NCBI GenBank assembly: GCA_015063845.1
Contig: SVTJ01000008.1
Coordinates: 20,739-84,738, forward strand
Direction: 5' to 3'
DNA: 64,000 nt
DNA from: Oscillospiraceae bacterium
GTDB lineage: Bacteria; Bacillota; Clostridia; Oscillospirales; CAG-272
Below the pieces are notes generated by a model. That model did no database searches. It was not told where the DNA came from and was given only the letters and a program-made list of their open reading frames with translations. The translations under genes were made by a program, and so were the position numbers. This document shows positions 53,859 through 62,716 of this stretch, piece after piece. Each line of letters opens with the position of its first letter. The stretch's first letter is position 1.

Positions 53859-55616
53859 ATGGCTTTTGATGCCGGAATGCTGGCGTGTACGCTGTCCGAG
53901 ATAAGACGCTGCGCGCTCGGCGCGAGAATAGAAAAGGTCTATCAGCCCGAGAGGGACGAGATAGTCCTGCAAATGAGAAGCTTTGAGGGCGGACGCAGGC
54001 TGTGTATAAACGCAGGTTCAAACAACCCCCGTATAGGCTTTACCACGCATCAGCGTGAAAACCCACAAAATCCACCGATGCTTTGTATGCTTTTGCGCAA
54101 GTATTTGCAGGGCGCAAAGCTGACAGAGGTCTCTCAGGCGGACTTTGATAGAGTGGCATACCTCGGCTTTGACACAAGAGACGAGATGGGCTTTGAATGC
54201 CGAAGATATCTCGTTGTGGAGCTTATGGGTAAGTACAGCAATCTGCTGTTTTGCGACGGAGACAAAAAAATAATTACGGCTATGCGTACCTCGGACCTTT
54301 CTCTTGACAGCGCGCGCCCATTGCTCGCGGGGATGACATACGTCTTGCCGCCCGCACAGGATAAGCATAATCCTATGCATGTTGACGAGCAGGAGTTTAT
54401 GAGTATTTTTTCAGATATGCCACCCGAAAGACCTTGCGATAAGGCGATAATCGCCGCCTTCGCGGGTGTTGCCCCCGTTGTGGCGAGAGAGATAGTATAT
54501 AGAGCGACGGGGCATACCGACACTCCCGTCAGATATTGCTTTGCGGAAGATATAGCCAAAGAGTTCTTTGCGGTGATTAACTCGATAAAAAACGACATCT
54601 TTTCCCCCTGCATGGTGCTTGAGGGCGAGCGACCCGTGGAGTATTCCTTTATAAAGCTTACGCAGTATACGGGGCTTGAAATAAAGGACTTTGAGAGTGC
54701 AGGAGAGCTACTTGACGGATTTTTCGTAACAAGGGATAATCAGCAGAGAGTTCGTCAGAGGGCGTCTGATATACTGAAGCTTCTTACCAACGCGGAAACG
54801 AGAATAAAGAAAAAGCTTGAGCTTCAGAGAGGCGAGCTTCGCGAGTGTGAAAAGGGAAGCGAGTATAAAAAATACGGCGACCTTATCACGGCAAATATTT
54901 ACAGACTGTCAAGGGGAGATACCTTGTGCACGTTCGACGATTATGAGAATATGCGAGAGGACGGAAGCTTTCCGCAGATAAATGTCGAGCTTGACAGCCG
55001 TCTATCTCCAAGCGCAAACGCGCAGAGATATTATAAGAGATATAACAAATCAAAGAAAGCTAAGATAGAGCTTACAAAGCAGATCGAGCTTGGCGAAGCG
55101 GAGCTGGAGTACGTTTATACAGTTTTTGAGGCACTCAGCCGCGCCGAAACACCTACCGACCTATCCGAGATACGTGACGAGCTTTATCGCTCGGGATACG
55201 CGTCCAAGATGAAGTCGTATGCGGCGCACAAGTTGCACGCTCCTGTGATAATGGAGTTCCTTACACCCGACGGTATGCGCGTGCTGTGCGGAAAGAACAA
55301 CGTGCAGAATGAGTATATCACGCATAAGCTCGCCGAGAAGATGGATTATTGGTTTCACGCAAAGCAGACCGCAGGCTCGCACGTAGTTCTCGTTACCGAG
55401 GGCAGAGAGCCGACGGACTTGGATTTTACCACTGCCGCCGAGATAGCCGCATATTATTCAAAGGCTGAGGGCTCGAACATCGCGGTGGACTATACGCTTG
55501 CCAAGAACGTCAAGAAGCCGTCGGGGGCAAAGCCGGGATTTGTTATCTATCATACCAACTGGACAGCCTACGTTACTCCAGACGCCGAAAAGATAGCGGC
55601 GATGAGAAGAAAATAG
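53859..55616 (+). CDS. rqcH: ribosome quality control protein RqcH (NFACT family)
   Basis: RqcH binds obstructed 50S subunits and adds alanine tails to stalled chains for degradation. The 585-residue protein has the NFACT-N domain with the DR dipeptide at D97-R98 (SQADFDRVAYLGF), the residues needed for tailing in Bacillus; a coiled-coil middle (about 300-420); and the C-terminal NFACT-R domain (MDYWFHAKQTAGSHVVL, AAYYSKAEGSNIAVDYT). AAAGGAAAGGA precedes the ATG. It was formerly annotated as fibronectin-binding protein. Confidence 0.94.
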   Translation: MAFDAGMLACTLSEIRRCALGARIEKVYQPERDEIVLQMRSFEGGRRLCINAGSNNPRIGFTTHQRENPQNPPMLCMLLRKYLQGAKLTEVSQADFDRVAYLGFDTRDEMGFECRRYLVVELMGKYSNLLFCDGDKKIITAMRTSDLSLDSARPLLAGMTYVLPPAQDKHNPMHVDEQEFMSIFSDMPPERPCDKAIIAAFAGVAPVVAREIVYRATGHTDTPVRYCFAEDIAKEFFAVINSIKNDIFSPCMVLEGERPVEYSFIKLTQYTGLEIKDFESAGELLDGFFVTRDNQQRVRQRASDILKLLTNAETRIKKKLELQRGELRECEKGSEYKKYGDLITANIYRLSRGDTLCTFDDYENMREDGSFPQINVELDSRLSPSANAQRYYKRYNKSKKAKIELTKQIELGEAELEYVYTVFEALSRAETPTDLSEIRDELYRSGYASKMKSYAAHKLHAPVIMEFLTPDGMRVLCGKNNVQNEYITHKLAEKMDYWFHAKQTAGSHVVLVTEGREPTDLDFTTAAEIAAYYSKAEGSNIAVDYTLAKNVKKPSGAKPGFVIYHTNWTAYVTPDAEKIAAMRRK

Positions 55617-55654
55617 AAAAAATATCAAAAACGATAAATTTTTAACAAAAATAC

Positions 55655-55683
55655 TTGATATATCCAAAGTTTTGTGATATACT
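55655..55683 (+). promoter_or_regulatory. pgk-tpiA promoter
   Basis: TTGATA (55655-55660), 17-bp spacer, TATACT (55678-55683), about 30 bases before the pgk start. Confidence 0.78.
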
Positions 55684-55720
55684 AATGAGTGGTAAATAAT
55701 TTGAAAGGTGGACATAAAAA

Positions 55721-57016
55721 ATGACCTACAACAAGAAATCCGTTGAAGATATTGACGTTGCCGGCAAGAGAGTGCTTGTCCGTTGCGACTTCAATGTACC
55801 CCTTAAGGATGGCGTTATAACCTCCGATAAGAGAATAGTTGGCGCGCTTCCTACGATCAAGTACCTTCTCGATAAGGGTGCAAAGGTAGTTCTTTGCTCT
55901 CATATGGGTAAGCCCCACAGCATCTTTACAGAGGGCTTTGGTCTTACAAAGAAGGAAAAGAAGAAGGTTGAGGCTCTTCCCGCAGAGGAGCAGGCAGCAG
56001 CAACTGCTGAGCTTCTTAAGAAGGCTCTTGACGACAAGAAGAAATTCACACTTAAGCCCGTTGCGGACAGACTTAACGAGCTTCTCGGTGATAAGGTAAC
56101 CTTCGCTGAGGATATCATCGGTCCCGACGCTAAGGCTAAGGTTGCAGCTCTCAAGGGCGGCGAGGCAGTTCTTATAGAGAACGTTCGTTTTGACGCAAGA
56201 GAGACAAAGAACGGCGCAGACTTCGCCAAGGAGCTCGCTGAGTATGCAGACATCTTCGTAAACGATGCGTTCGGCTCTGCTCACAGAGCACACGCTTCTA
56301 CCGCAGGTGTTGCTGATTATCTCCCCGCTGTTTGCGGTTACCTCATTCAGAAGGAGATCGACGTTATGGGTAAGGCTCTCGCTGATCCCGCTCGTCCCTT
56401 CGTTGCTATCCTTGGCGGTGCTAAGGTCTCCGATAAGATCGGTGTTATCAACAACCTCATCGATAAGGTAGATACCCTTATCATCGGTGGCGGTATGGCA
56501 TACACCTTCTTCAGAGCAGCAGGCAACAACGTTGGTACTTCTCTTTGCGAGGAAGACAAGCTCGATCTTGCTAACGACCTTATCGCTAAGGCACACGCAA
56601 AGGGTGTTAACTTCATGATCCCCGTAGATAACGTTATCGGTAGAGAGTACGATGAGAATACCGAGAATATGGTTATCTATTCCGATAGCATTCCCGACGG
56701 TTGGATGGGTCTTGATATCGGTCCTGTTACCCGTGAGCTCTTCTCTAAGACCATCAAGGGCGCAGGCACAGTAGTTTGGAACGGACCTATGGGTGTTTCC
56801 GAGTGGAAGAACTTCGCAGCAGGTACAGAGGGTGTTGCAGCAGCAGTAGCTGAGAGCGGCGCTATCTCTATCATCGGCGGCGGTGACTCCGCGGCAGCTG
56901 TTGAGAAGCTTGGCTACGCAGCTAAGATGACACACATCTCCACTGGTGGCGGCGCATCTCTCGAGTTCCTCGAGGGTAAGGAGCTTCCCGGTATAGCTTG
57001 CCTTCTTGACAAGTAA
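55721..57016 (+). CDS. pgk: phosphoglycerate kinase with a charged insertion
   Basis: Pgk makes ATP from 1,3-bisphosphoglycerate in glycolysis. The protein shows [50 protein letters not shown], the hinge/nucleotide motifs [23 protein letters not shown] and [13 protein letters not shown]. At 431 residues it is about 35 longer than usual; the extra length is a lysine/glutamate/alanine-rich stretch at about 75-110 ([20 protein letters not shown]). Codon choice here and in tpiA is strongly biased, as expected for high expression. Confidence 0.96.
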   Translation: MTYNKKSVEDIDVAGKRVLVRCDFNVPLKDGVITSDKRIVGALPTIKYLLDKGAKVVLCSHMGKPHSIFTEGFGLTKKEKKKVEALPAEEQAAATAELLKKALDDKKKFTLKPVADRLNELLGDKVTFAEDIIGPDAKAKVAALKGGEAVLIENVRFDARETKNGADFAKELAEYADIFVNDAFGSAHRAHASTAGVADYLPAVCGYLIQKEIDVMGKALADPARPFVAILGGAKVSDKIGVINNLIDKVDTLIIGGGMAYTFFRAAGNNVGTSLCEEDKLDLANDLIAKAHAKGVNFMIPVDNVIGREYDENTENMVIYSDSIPDGWMGLDIGPVTRELFSKTIKGAGTVVWNGPMGVSEWKNFAAGTEGVAAAVAESGAISIIGGGDSAAAVEKLGYAAKMTHISTGGGASLEFLEGKELPGIACLLDK

Positions 57017-57033
57017 TTAAAGAATAAAAAATA

Positions 57034-57056
57034 TGGGGCGGCTCACAGTCGCCCCA
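57034..57056 (+). terminator. stem-loop between pgk and tpiA
   Basis: TGGGGCGGCT (57034-57043) pairs with AGTCGCCCCA (57047-57056), one G-U pair. There is no T run, so it is more likely an RNA-processing or stability element than a full terminator. Confidence 0.5.
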
Positions 57057-57083
57057 CAAAACAGTATAAAGGAGAAAAAGAAA

Positions 57084-57851
57084 ATGAATCCTTCTAAGAG
57101 AAGAACAGTTATCGCAGGTAACTGGAAGATGAATATGACTCCCAAGAGCGCGACAGCTCTTATCGAGGAGATGAAGCCCCTCGTAGCAGGCAAGGACGCT
57201 TGCGACGTAGTTCTCTGTGTTCCCGCAATAGATATCCCCGCGGCTGTTGAGGCTGCAAAGGGCTCTAACATAAAGATCGGCGCTGAGAACGTACACTTCA
57301 AGGCATCGGGCGCATACACGGGCGAGATCTCCGCTGATATGCTCGTCGAAGCAGGCGTTGAGTACGTTGTTATCGGACACAGCGAGAGACGTCAGTACTT
57401 TGCTGAGACCGACCAGACGGTAAACCTTCGCACACTCGCAGCTCTTAACGCAGGTCTTAAGGCTATCGTTTGTGTTGGTGAAACACTTGAGCAGAGAGAG
57501 CTCGGATACACCGAGACACTTCTCAAGTTCCAGACAAAGATGGCTCTTACGAACGTTTCCGCAGAGCAGCTTAAGAACGTTATCGTAGCATATGAGCCTG
57601 TATGGGCTATCGGAACGGGTGTTACCGCAACAGCTGACCAGGCTGACGAGGGTAACGGCTACGTTCGCGCGGCTATCGCCGAGATGTACGGAGCAGACGT
57701 AGCAGAGACGGTTACCGTTCAGTACGGCGGCTCTATGAACGACGGCAACGCTAAGGAGCTTCTTGCTAAGCCCAACGTTGACGGCGGTCTTATCGGCGGC
57801 GCTTCTCTCGTAGCAGCTAAGTTTAAGGCTATCGTAGACGCTGCTCAGTGA
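57084..57851 (+). CDS. tpiA: triosephosphate isomerase
   Basis: TpiA interconverts dihydroxyacetone phosphate and glyceraldehyde 3-phosphate. The 255-residue TIM barrel has AGNWKMNMT (catalytic K15), the histidine region GHSERRQYFAETD, the catalytic glutamate in YEPVWAIGTG and the phosphate loop YGGSMN and GGLIGGASL. AAGGAGA supports the ATG at 57084. It forms an operon with pgk. gap, gpmI and eno are not nearby. Confidence 0.97.
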   Translation: MNPSKRRTVIAGNWKMNMTPKSATALIEEMKPLVAGKDACDVVLCVPAIDIPAAVEAAKGSNIKIGAENVHFKASGAYTGEISADMLVEAGVEYVVIGHSERRQYFAETDQTVNLRTLAALNAGLKAIVCVGETLEQRELGYTETLLKFQTKMALTNVSAEQLKNVIVAYEPVWAIGTGVTATADQADEGNGYVRAAIAEMYGADVAETVTVQYGGSMNDGNAKELLAKPNVDGGLIGGASLVAAKFKAIVDAAQ

Positions 57852-57874
57852 GTTTATAAAGGATGCGGTTTTTA

Positions 57875-57910
57875 TGTGGGGGAAACTTCTTTCGAGAAGT
57901 TTCCCCCACA
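57875..57910. terminator. long palindrome after tpiA (repeat-family member, possible terminator)
   Basis: TGTGGGGGAAACTTCT (57875-57890), loop TTCG, AGAAGTTTCCCCCACA (57895-57910): a perfect 16-bp stem. The core GGGAAACTTCTT recurs at 63883, and a looser relative at 52008. The tail CCCCCTTTAA is weak for termination. Confidence 0.7.
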
Positions 57911-57998
57911 CCCCCTTTAAGAACTTGAAAAAATAATAATAAAGGCTCTCGCCATTTATTTGGGCGGGAACTTTTTTTGATTGATCGAGAAATGCTTT

Positions 57999-58450
57999 TA
58001 AATTTGGGTTTGAAGGTGTGTTCGCAGAGCACCAATTTTGGTTGTTCGTGCCTCGTCGCCCTTTATGTGTCATCCTGAGCGGAGCGGCGAGAACAAACAA
58101 AGGAAATGCGAATAATATAACAAACCGCCGCGCAGTCGAAATTTTCGAGACGGGTCAGTCGAGAAAATCAAGCCGTAGGCTTGGGATCTCGTTCGGTTAA
58201 GACGTGTCTTATAATACACAAAAATGTTACATTAAGCCGTGTAGGATAGCAGAGCCTTATTGTAGATCCCTGCGAGCCTTGCGGCTCTTGCTTTCTGCTC
58301 GGCTCGCTTTTCTCGCCTCACAGAAAGTTCGACTTCGGCAAAGACTCGCTTCGCTCCTCTCTGCCTTCGCTCAGGATGACACATAAAGGGCGACGAGGCA
58401 CGAACAACCAAAATTGGTGCTCTGCGAACACACCGATAAAACCAAATTTA
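57999..58450. repeat. MITE-like non-coding element with 66-bp perfect inverted arms
   Basis: The arm GGTGTGTTCGCAGAGCACCA...CATCCTGAGC (58015-58080) is repeated exactly in reverse complement at 58369-58434 (66 of 66). Imperfect pairing extends outward to TAAATTTGG/CCAAATTTA, giving ends at 57999 and 58450. The 288-bp core has no supported gene. No clear target-site duplication flanks it. The GTCATCCTGAGCG motif resembles intergenic repeats common in gut Clostridia. Confidence 0.75.
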
Positions 58451-58480
58451 ACGCACAAACCATTATTGTTGTTTTCTTTT

Positions 58481-58512
58481 GCTTACTTTTCTTTTTCAAA
58501 AGAAAAGTAAGC
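58481..58512. repeat. 15-bp perfect palindrome upstream of rbfA
   Basis: GCTTACTTTTCTTTT (58481-58495), TC, AAAAGAAAAGTAAGC (58498-58512). It lies between two near-identical 17-base direct repeats (CGATAAAACCAAATTTA at 58434 and CGATAAACCCAAATTTA at 58512), so it looks like a second small repeat unit beside the MITE-like element. Confidence 0.65.
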
Positions 58513-58547
58513 GATAAACCCAAATTTATAATAATTTCATCATTTAC

Positions 58548-58576
58548 TTGATTTATGTGCTAAAAGGTGGTATAAT
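58548..58576 (+). promoter_or_regulatory. rbfA-nrnA promoter
   Basis: TTGATT (58548-58553), 17-bp spacer and TATAAT (58571-58576), about 30 bases before rbfA and outside the repeat element. Confidence 0.82.
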
Positions 58577-58606
58577 ATCATCAAGTAAAAACAAAGTGAG
58601 GAAATT

Positions 58607-58975
58607 ATGGCAAATTATAGAAGAGGCAGAATAAACGACGAAATGCAAAAGGAGCTTGCGATGATACTTCGCGAGGTCAAGGACCCGAGAGTTAAAGATG
58701 CTTTTATAAGCATTACCGCAGTTGAGGCGACGGGGGATCTTAAGTTTGCTAAAGTCTATTATTCGGCTATGATGGGAGATAAAAAGGAAGTCGCAAAGGG
58801 ACTTAAGTCATGTGCGGGATTTATCCGCAGAGAGCTTGCGCAGAGACTTAACTTGCGTATGACCCCCGAGCTTTCCTTCTATGAGGATCACTCTATCGCT
58901 CACGGAGCGAAGATCTCCAAAATACTTGAAAGTATCGAAATAAGTAGTGACGACGCTACCGATGAGGAGCAGTAA
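58607..58975 (+). CDS. rbfA: 30S ribosome-binding factor A
   Basis: RbfA helps mature the 30S subunit around 16S helix 1 and in the cold. The 122-residue KH-fold protein shows RINDEMQKELAMILREVKDPR, FAKVYYSAMMGDKKEV and LRMTPELSFYEDHSIAHGAKIS. GTGAGGAAATT precedes the ATG. It usually follows infB; here infB is absent and tpiA with a repeat cluster lies upstream. nrnA starts right after it. Confidence 0.95.
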   Translation: MANYRRGRINDEMQKELAMILREVKDPRVKDAFISITAVEATGDLKFAKVYYSAMMGDKKEVAKGLKSCAGFIRRELAQRLNLRMTPELSFYEDHSIAHGAKISKILESIEISSDDATDEEQ

Positions 58976-58976
58976 A

Positions 58977-59978
58977 ATGACTGAATTTAAAAAGCTTACG
59001 CTTGACGAGCTTTGCGACCGCCTTTGCGAAAATAAGATGACGCTTATAGTGTACCACGTGCGCTCCGATGCGGACGCGGTGGGCTCGGCGTTCGCTCTTA
59101 AGGAGCTTTTGCGTCTTATGGGTATATACGCAATGTGTGTTTGCTCCGACGAAGTTCCCGAAAGACTTCGTTTCCTTTCAGAGGATACGCAGGGAAGCGT
59201 TGTTCCCGAGGAGGGAATGGACTTCGGTCACGAAAGAGTAATAAGCGTGGATTCCGCATCTCCATCTCAGCTTGGCGAGATGTTCACTCTGCTTCGCAAG
59301 GATATCGATATTATGATAGACCACCACGGAATGGGCACGGTCTATGCGGATAATTATATTGATCCAACTGCTTCTGCTACGGGTGAGATAATTTACACGA
59401 TAGCAAAGAAGCTTTTGGCGGACGGAAAGATCCCATTTATCTCTCCGAGAGTTATCAACTGTGTCTATGCGGCGATAAGCTCGGATACGGGAGGCTTCAG
59501 ATATTCAAACGTTACCCCCGCAACTCACCGTATGGCGGCTGAGCTTTTGGAAGCGGGTGCGGACGCGCTTGACATAAATCACAGGCTTTTCGAGTCGAAA
59601 ACGCTCAAGCAGATGAGTGCTGAGGGTGAGGCGGCAAGACGCCTGAAGCTTCATTATGACGGCAGAATTGCATCGGTGACCATACCGTATTCATCGCGTG
59701 TGGCACTTGGCCTTAACGACGAGAGTATGGAAACTGTGATAGATATTCCTCGCTCCATAGGCGGAGTTGAGGTGGCATTCTCGGTGAGACAGTCTGAGGA
59801 TAAGCCGTTCTTCCGTGTATCTATGCGTTCTTCAAGCGATGTTGACGTTTCGCTTATTTGCAAGCGCTTTGGCGGTGGCGGACACGTGAGAGCAAGCGGT
59901 TGCAGCCTTGAGGCAAGAGATATAGACGAGGCAGAGGCAATTATTGTAAATACTGTCATTGAATTTATGAGACAGTAA
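58977..59978 (+). CDS. nrnA: DHH/DHHA1 phosphoesterase, NrnA-like
   Basis: NrnA degrades nano-RNAs and hydrolyses pAp or cyclic dinucleotide products. The 333-residue protein has YHVRSDADAVGSAFAL (residues about 20-35, metal motif), SVDSASPSQL, the DHH box MIDHHGMGTVYADNYIDP, SSDTGGFRYSN and the C-terminal DHHA1 motif FGGGGHVRASGC. GAGGAG inside the rbfA end supports the ATG at 58977, one base after the rbfA stop. The rbfA-nrnA order is conserved in Bacillota. Confidence 0.94.
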   Translation: MTEFKKLTLDELCDRLCENKMTLIVYHVRSDADAVGSAFALKELLRLMGIYAMCVCSDEVPERLRFLSEDTQGSVVPEEGMDFGHERVISVDSASPSQLGEMFTLLRKDIDIMIDHHGMGTVYADNYIDPTASATGEIIYTIAKKLLADGKIPFISPRVINCVYAAISSDTGGFRYSNVTPATHRMAAELLEAGADALDINHRLFESKTLKQMSAEGEAARRLKLHYDGRIASVTIPYSSRVALGLNDESMETVIDIPRSIGGVEVAFSVRQSEDKPFFRVSMRSSSDVDVSLICKRFGGGGHVRASGCSLEARDIDEAEAIIVNTVIEFMRQ

Positions 59979-59990
59979 GAATACAAATAA

Positions 59991-60017
59991 AAAAAGGAGC
60001 AAATTGCTCCTTTTTTT
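59991..60017. terminator. convergent terminator between nrnA and the SGNH genes
   Basis: GGAGC (59996-60000), loop AAATT, GCTCC (60006-60010), flanked by A and T runs that extend the stem and give T tails on both strands. Confidence 0.88.
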
Positions 60018-60990
60018 ATTGATGTTTGAGGATCTCTCTGATCAAATTCTCCGCGTATATTCCAAAGCCGACGTTGTTGGGGTGGATATACTTGTCCATA
60101 AAGAATTCGGGAGAATGAGGAACGAGTGTAAGACCGTCCACGTGGATAAAGCCGTGAGATACAGCAATATCCGAGAGCGTCTTGCGGCAGTCGTAAAATG
60201 TGCCGACAGCACGTTCACGCTTGAAGAGATCGCCTCTCCAAATGGGGGAGATATAGAAAAGCTTTGCGCTCTTACCATAGTTTTCCGCAACCATCTTTAA
60301 ATACGCGTTTGCGTGATAGACCATTTCCTCTTTTGACTTGAAATGATCGAAGTCGTTAGTTCCAAGCGCGACGATAACGGTATCGGGCTTAAAGTCGGGC
60401 ACGTCAAAGGTAGTCTCGTGGAAGTACGCGCTTCCGTTTCCGTTTACGATGCTTTCTGCGTTAAAGTAACGGGAAACTCGGTTGGCGTAAGAAAGACTGT
60501 CTCTGTCTGCCGCGTGACCTTGCGTTATCGAGTCGCCTATGAAAAGCATCTTGGTATCAAACCTGTGGGGAACGATACTCGCTCCGTCATCAAGCTCGAC
60601 AAAGGTAACGACAGCTTCCTCATTATGAGCGGATAAATAAAGTGTTACGCGGTGCTCGTCTGCTACGGGGTAATTCTCCTCGTTGAGCTCGACGTAGCCT
60701 TCTTTAGTCTCACTCTCATGCATATCGAAATACTCGCGGAACAGTCCGTCAACGTACACCTCATATTTTTGTCCGCCTGCTGTTCCAAAGCGGATATATT
60801 TTGAGGTGGTGTGAAAATCAAGGCGAACACCTGTTGCACATGCTGCACGGATACCGATATCAGGCTTCAGCGCGGTCCAGGCATCTATCTGCTTTTGCGT
60901 GCTTCTGTAAAAATGTATTCCGTCATGCTTTTCTGCTACGGTTATCGCACCGACGGCTATTTTTTTGATCTGTTCAAAGCTAAGATTCAT
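60016..60990 (-). CDS. two-domain SGNH/GDSL hydrolase, CE2-like layout (copy B)
   Basis: The 324-residue protein has an N-terminal beta-sandwich (about 40-140: KYIRFGTAGGQKYEVYVDGLF) and a C-terminal SGNH domain with FIGDSITQGHA, ALGTNDFDH and DKYIHPNNVGF (Asp-x-x-His). This layout recalls family CE2 acetylesterases, but assignment is by pattern only. No signal peptide, so it acts in the cytoplasm. GTGAGGA precedes the ATG. It is a diverged paralogue of the upstream gene and ends the cyclophilin-SGNH unit. Confidence 0.83.
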   Translation of the reverse strand: MNLSFEQIKKIAVGAITVAEKHDGIHFYRSTQKQIDAWTALKPDIGIRAACATGVRLDFHTTSKYIRFGTAGGQKYEVYVDGLFREYFDMHESETKEGYVELNEENYPVADEHRVTLYLSAHNEEAVVTFVELDDGASIVPHRFDTKMLFIGDSITQGHAADRDSLSYANRVSRYFNAESIVNGNGSAYFHETTFDVPDFKPDTVIVALGTNDFDHFKSKEEMVYHANAYLKMVAENYGKSAKLFYISPIWRGDLFKRERAVGTFYDCRKTLSDIAVSHGFIHVDGLTLVPHSPEFFMDKYIHPNNVGFGIYAENLIREILKHQ

Positions 60991-60997
60991 ATTATCC

Positions 60998-62005
60998 TCA
61001 CTTGATATATTTTCTCATTTCCTTGATAACACCCTGCGTGTAAAGGCAGAAGCCGAGATCGTTGGGGTGCAGATATTCGTCTCTGAAATATTCGGGGAAG
61101 GGGGGAACAAGCTCAAGACCGTTAATGTGTATCATTCCGTGCTTCTCGGCACACTCGATAATTGCCGCTCTTGCGTGTGCAAGGCTTGAAAGTGTGCGCC
61201 CTTTTTCCTCGTTTGCCACCCACTTTTCAAGGTCTGCTCTCCAAAGCGGGGATATCACGAAGAAGTTCTTCGCCGTACCCTTGTGAAGCTCCTTTACAGC
61301 GCCCATAAACTCGTCCGCCTTTGCTTTGAGGGCTTCGAGCGTCTTGTGGTGTGTAAAATCGTTAGTACCGAAAGCTATGACGACTGTATCGGGCTCATAG
61401 CCTACGTCGTCAACAGTGCTTATATCGAATCTTCCACCGCCAATGCCGAGATTATAATACTCTGCATTGAAGAAGCTCGATACCATACGTGCGTAGCAAT
61501 GTGAGTGGTTGACGGAGCTGTATCCTTGCGTTATCGAATCACCGTAGAAAAGCATCTTGCTGTCGTATTTGTGAGGAGCAAAGCTTGCGCCGTCATCAAG
61601 CTCAACGTAGTCGATCACGACAGGACTGTTTCCGCGAGGGAAGCAGACGGTTACGCGGCATTCTCCAAGCTCGTCTCCAAGCGGATCGCAGAGCGAGAGC
61701 TCAAAGCACTTGCCATCAACGCATATCTCCTTCATGGTAACGATAGCGCGAAGCACTCCGTTGATATAATACTCAAACTGTCCGCCGCCAATAGTTGCTA
61801 TGCGGAGCTTTTTTGAGCTTGTGTGAAAGTCAAGAGAAATGCCTGAGGAATACGTTGCCCTCTCTCCGAGGTCGTGGTGCAGCTTGCCCCATGCCTCTAT
61901 CTGCTTATCCGTACATCTTTGGTAGCGAATACCGTTCTCTTGTTGGGTAACGGCGTATGCTCCGAAGGATATCTGCTTTATTTGTTCGAATGTAAGTCTC
62001 ATCAT
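60998..62005 (-). CDS. two-domain SGNH/GDSL hydrolase, CE2-like layout (copy A)
   Basis: The 335-residue protein has the same layout as copy B: LRIATIGGGQFEYYINGVLRAIV in the N-terminal sandwich, then FYGDSITQGYS, AFGTNDFTH and DEYLHPNDLGF. Both start L(T/S)FEQIK and share WRADL/WRGDL and DGASxxPH blocks. The ATG at 62005 overlaps the cyclophilin stop; a second ATG at 62002 is equally possible from the GAGG site. Copies A and B are 7 bp apart and so co-expressed. Confidence 0.83.
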   Translation of the reverse strand: MMRLTFEQIKQISFGAYAVTQQENGIRYQRCTDKQIEAWGKLHHDLGERATYSSGISLDFHTSSKKLRIATIGGGQFEYYINGVLRAIVTMKEICVDGKCFELSLCDPLGDELGECRVTVCFPRGNSPVVIDYVELDDGASFAPHKYDSKMLFYGDSITQGYSSVNHSHCYARMVSSFFNAEYYNLGIGGGRFDISTVDDVGYEPDTVVIAFGTNDFTHHKTLEALKAKADEFMGAVKELHKGTAKNFFVISPLWRADLEKWVANEEKGRTLSSLAHARAAIIECAEKHGMIHINGLELVPPFPEYFRDEYLHPNDLGFCLYTQGVIKEMRKYIK

Positions 62006-62652
62006 TTTGCCTCGGGAACACTTGCGAATTTTATAGATGTGATAACAACGTCCTTTATGGGCTTGTCACCCGAATTGGTCTTGACCTCAGCTATCTCGTC
62101 AACGACGTCCATACCGTTAACAACGTAACCAAAGGAAGCGTAGTTGCCGTCGAGGTGGCCAACACCTGCCGTCTTGTGGCAGATAAAGAACTGAGAGGAA
62201 GCGGAGTCGGGGTCGTTTGAACGAGCCATAGAGAGAACTCCGCGAGTGTGCTTGAGATTGTTCTCAAAGCCGTTCTTGGAGAATTCACCCTTGATATTGG
62301 TTCCCGAGCCGCCCATTCCCGTACCCTCGGGGTCTCCGCCCTGTATCATAAAGTCTTCAATAACTCTGTGGAATATAAGACCGTCGTAGAATCCCTCGGA
62401 AACAAGCTTTTTGAAGTTTGCGACCGTTTCGGGAGCAACGTTGGGATAAAGGCGTACAAGTATAGAACCGTAATCAGCGACCTCGATAAGTACGTAGTCG
62501 GTCTGCTCGGAAGTAACTGTAACTCCGTCAAGCGTTTCTACGGGAGAACGGTCTATCTCCTCGTATGCCGGGGGAGTATCTTCCTTTTTGCAGGCTGTGA
62601 ACGCGAACGTCACCATAAGCAACGCGATTACAAGACAAAGTATTCTTTTCAT
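62002..62652 (-). CDS. cyclophilin-type peptidyl-prolyl isomerase lipoprotein
   Basis: The 216-residue protein has a lipoprotein signal peptide with lipobox FTAC (cysteine at 20), then a cyclophilin domain: FHRVIEDFMIQGGDPEGTGMGGSG, LKHTRGVLSMARSNDPDSASSQFFI and GHLDGNYASFGYVVNGMDVVDEIA (in part). It should sit on the outer face of the membrane and help fold secreted proteins. AAGGAGAG precedes the ATG. It overlaps the SGNH copy A gene, though that product lacks a signal peptide. Confidence 0.93.
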   Translation of the reverse strand: MKRILCLVIALLMVTFAFTACKKEDTPPAYEEIDRSPVETLDGVTVTSEQTDYVLIEVADYGSILVRLYPNVAPETVANFKKLVSEGFYDGLIFHRVIEDFMIQGGDPEGTGMGGSGTNIKGEFSKNGFENNLKHTRGVLSMARSNDPDSASSQFFICHKTAGVGHLDGNYASFGYVVNGMDVVDEIAEVKTNSGDKPIKDVVITSIKFASVPEAK

Positions 62653-62687
62653 TTTTCTCTCCTTAGAGTATATATTATTACTCTCGT

Positions 62688-62716
62688 ATTATAGCAAAAA
62701 AATGCCGACTTGTCAA
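62688..62716 (-). promoter_or_regulatory. promoter of the cyclophilin-SGNH operon
   Basis: On the minus strand TTGACA (62711-62716), 17-bp spacer and TATAAT (62688-62693). Confidence 0.9.

Noticed and set aside
57999..58450. Short open frames inside the repeat element (58018-58200 and 58204-58386)
   Set aside because: They follow from the inverted repeat sequence, lack ribosome-binding sites and resemble nothing.
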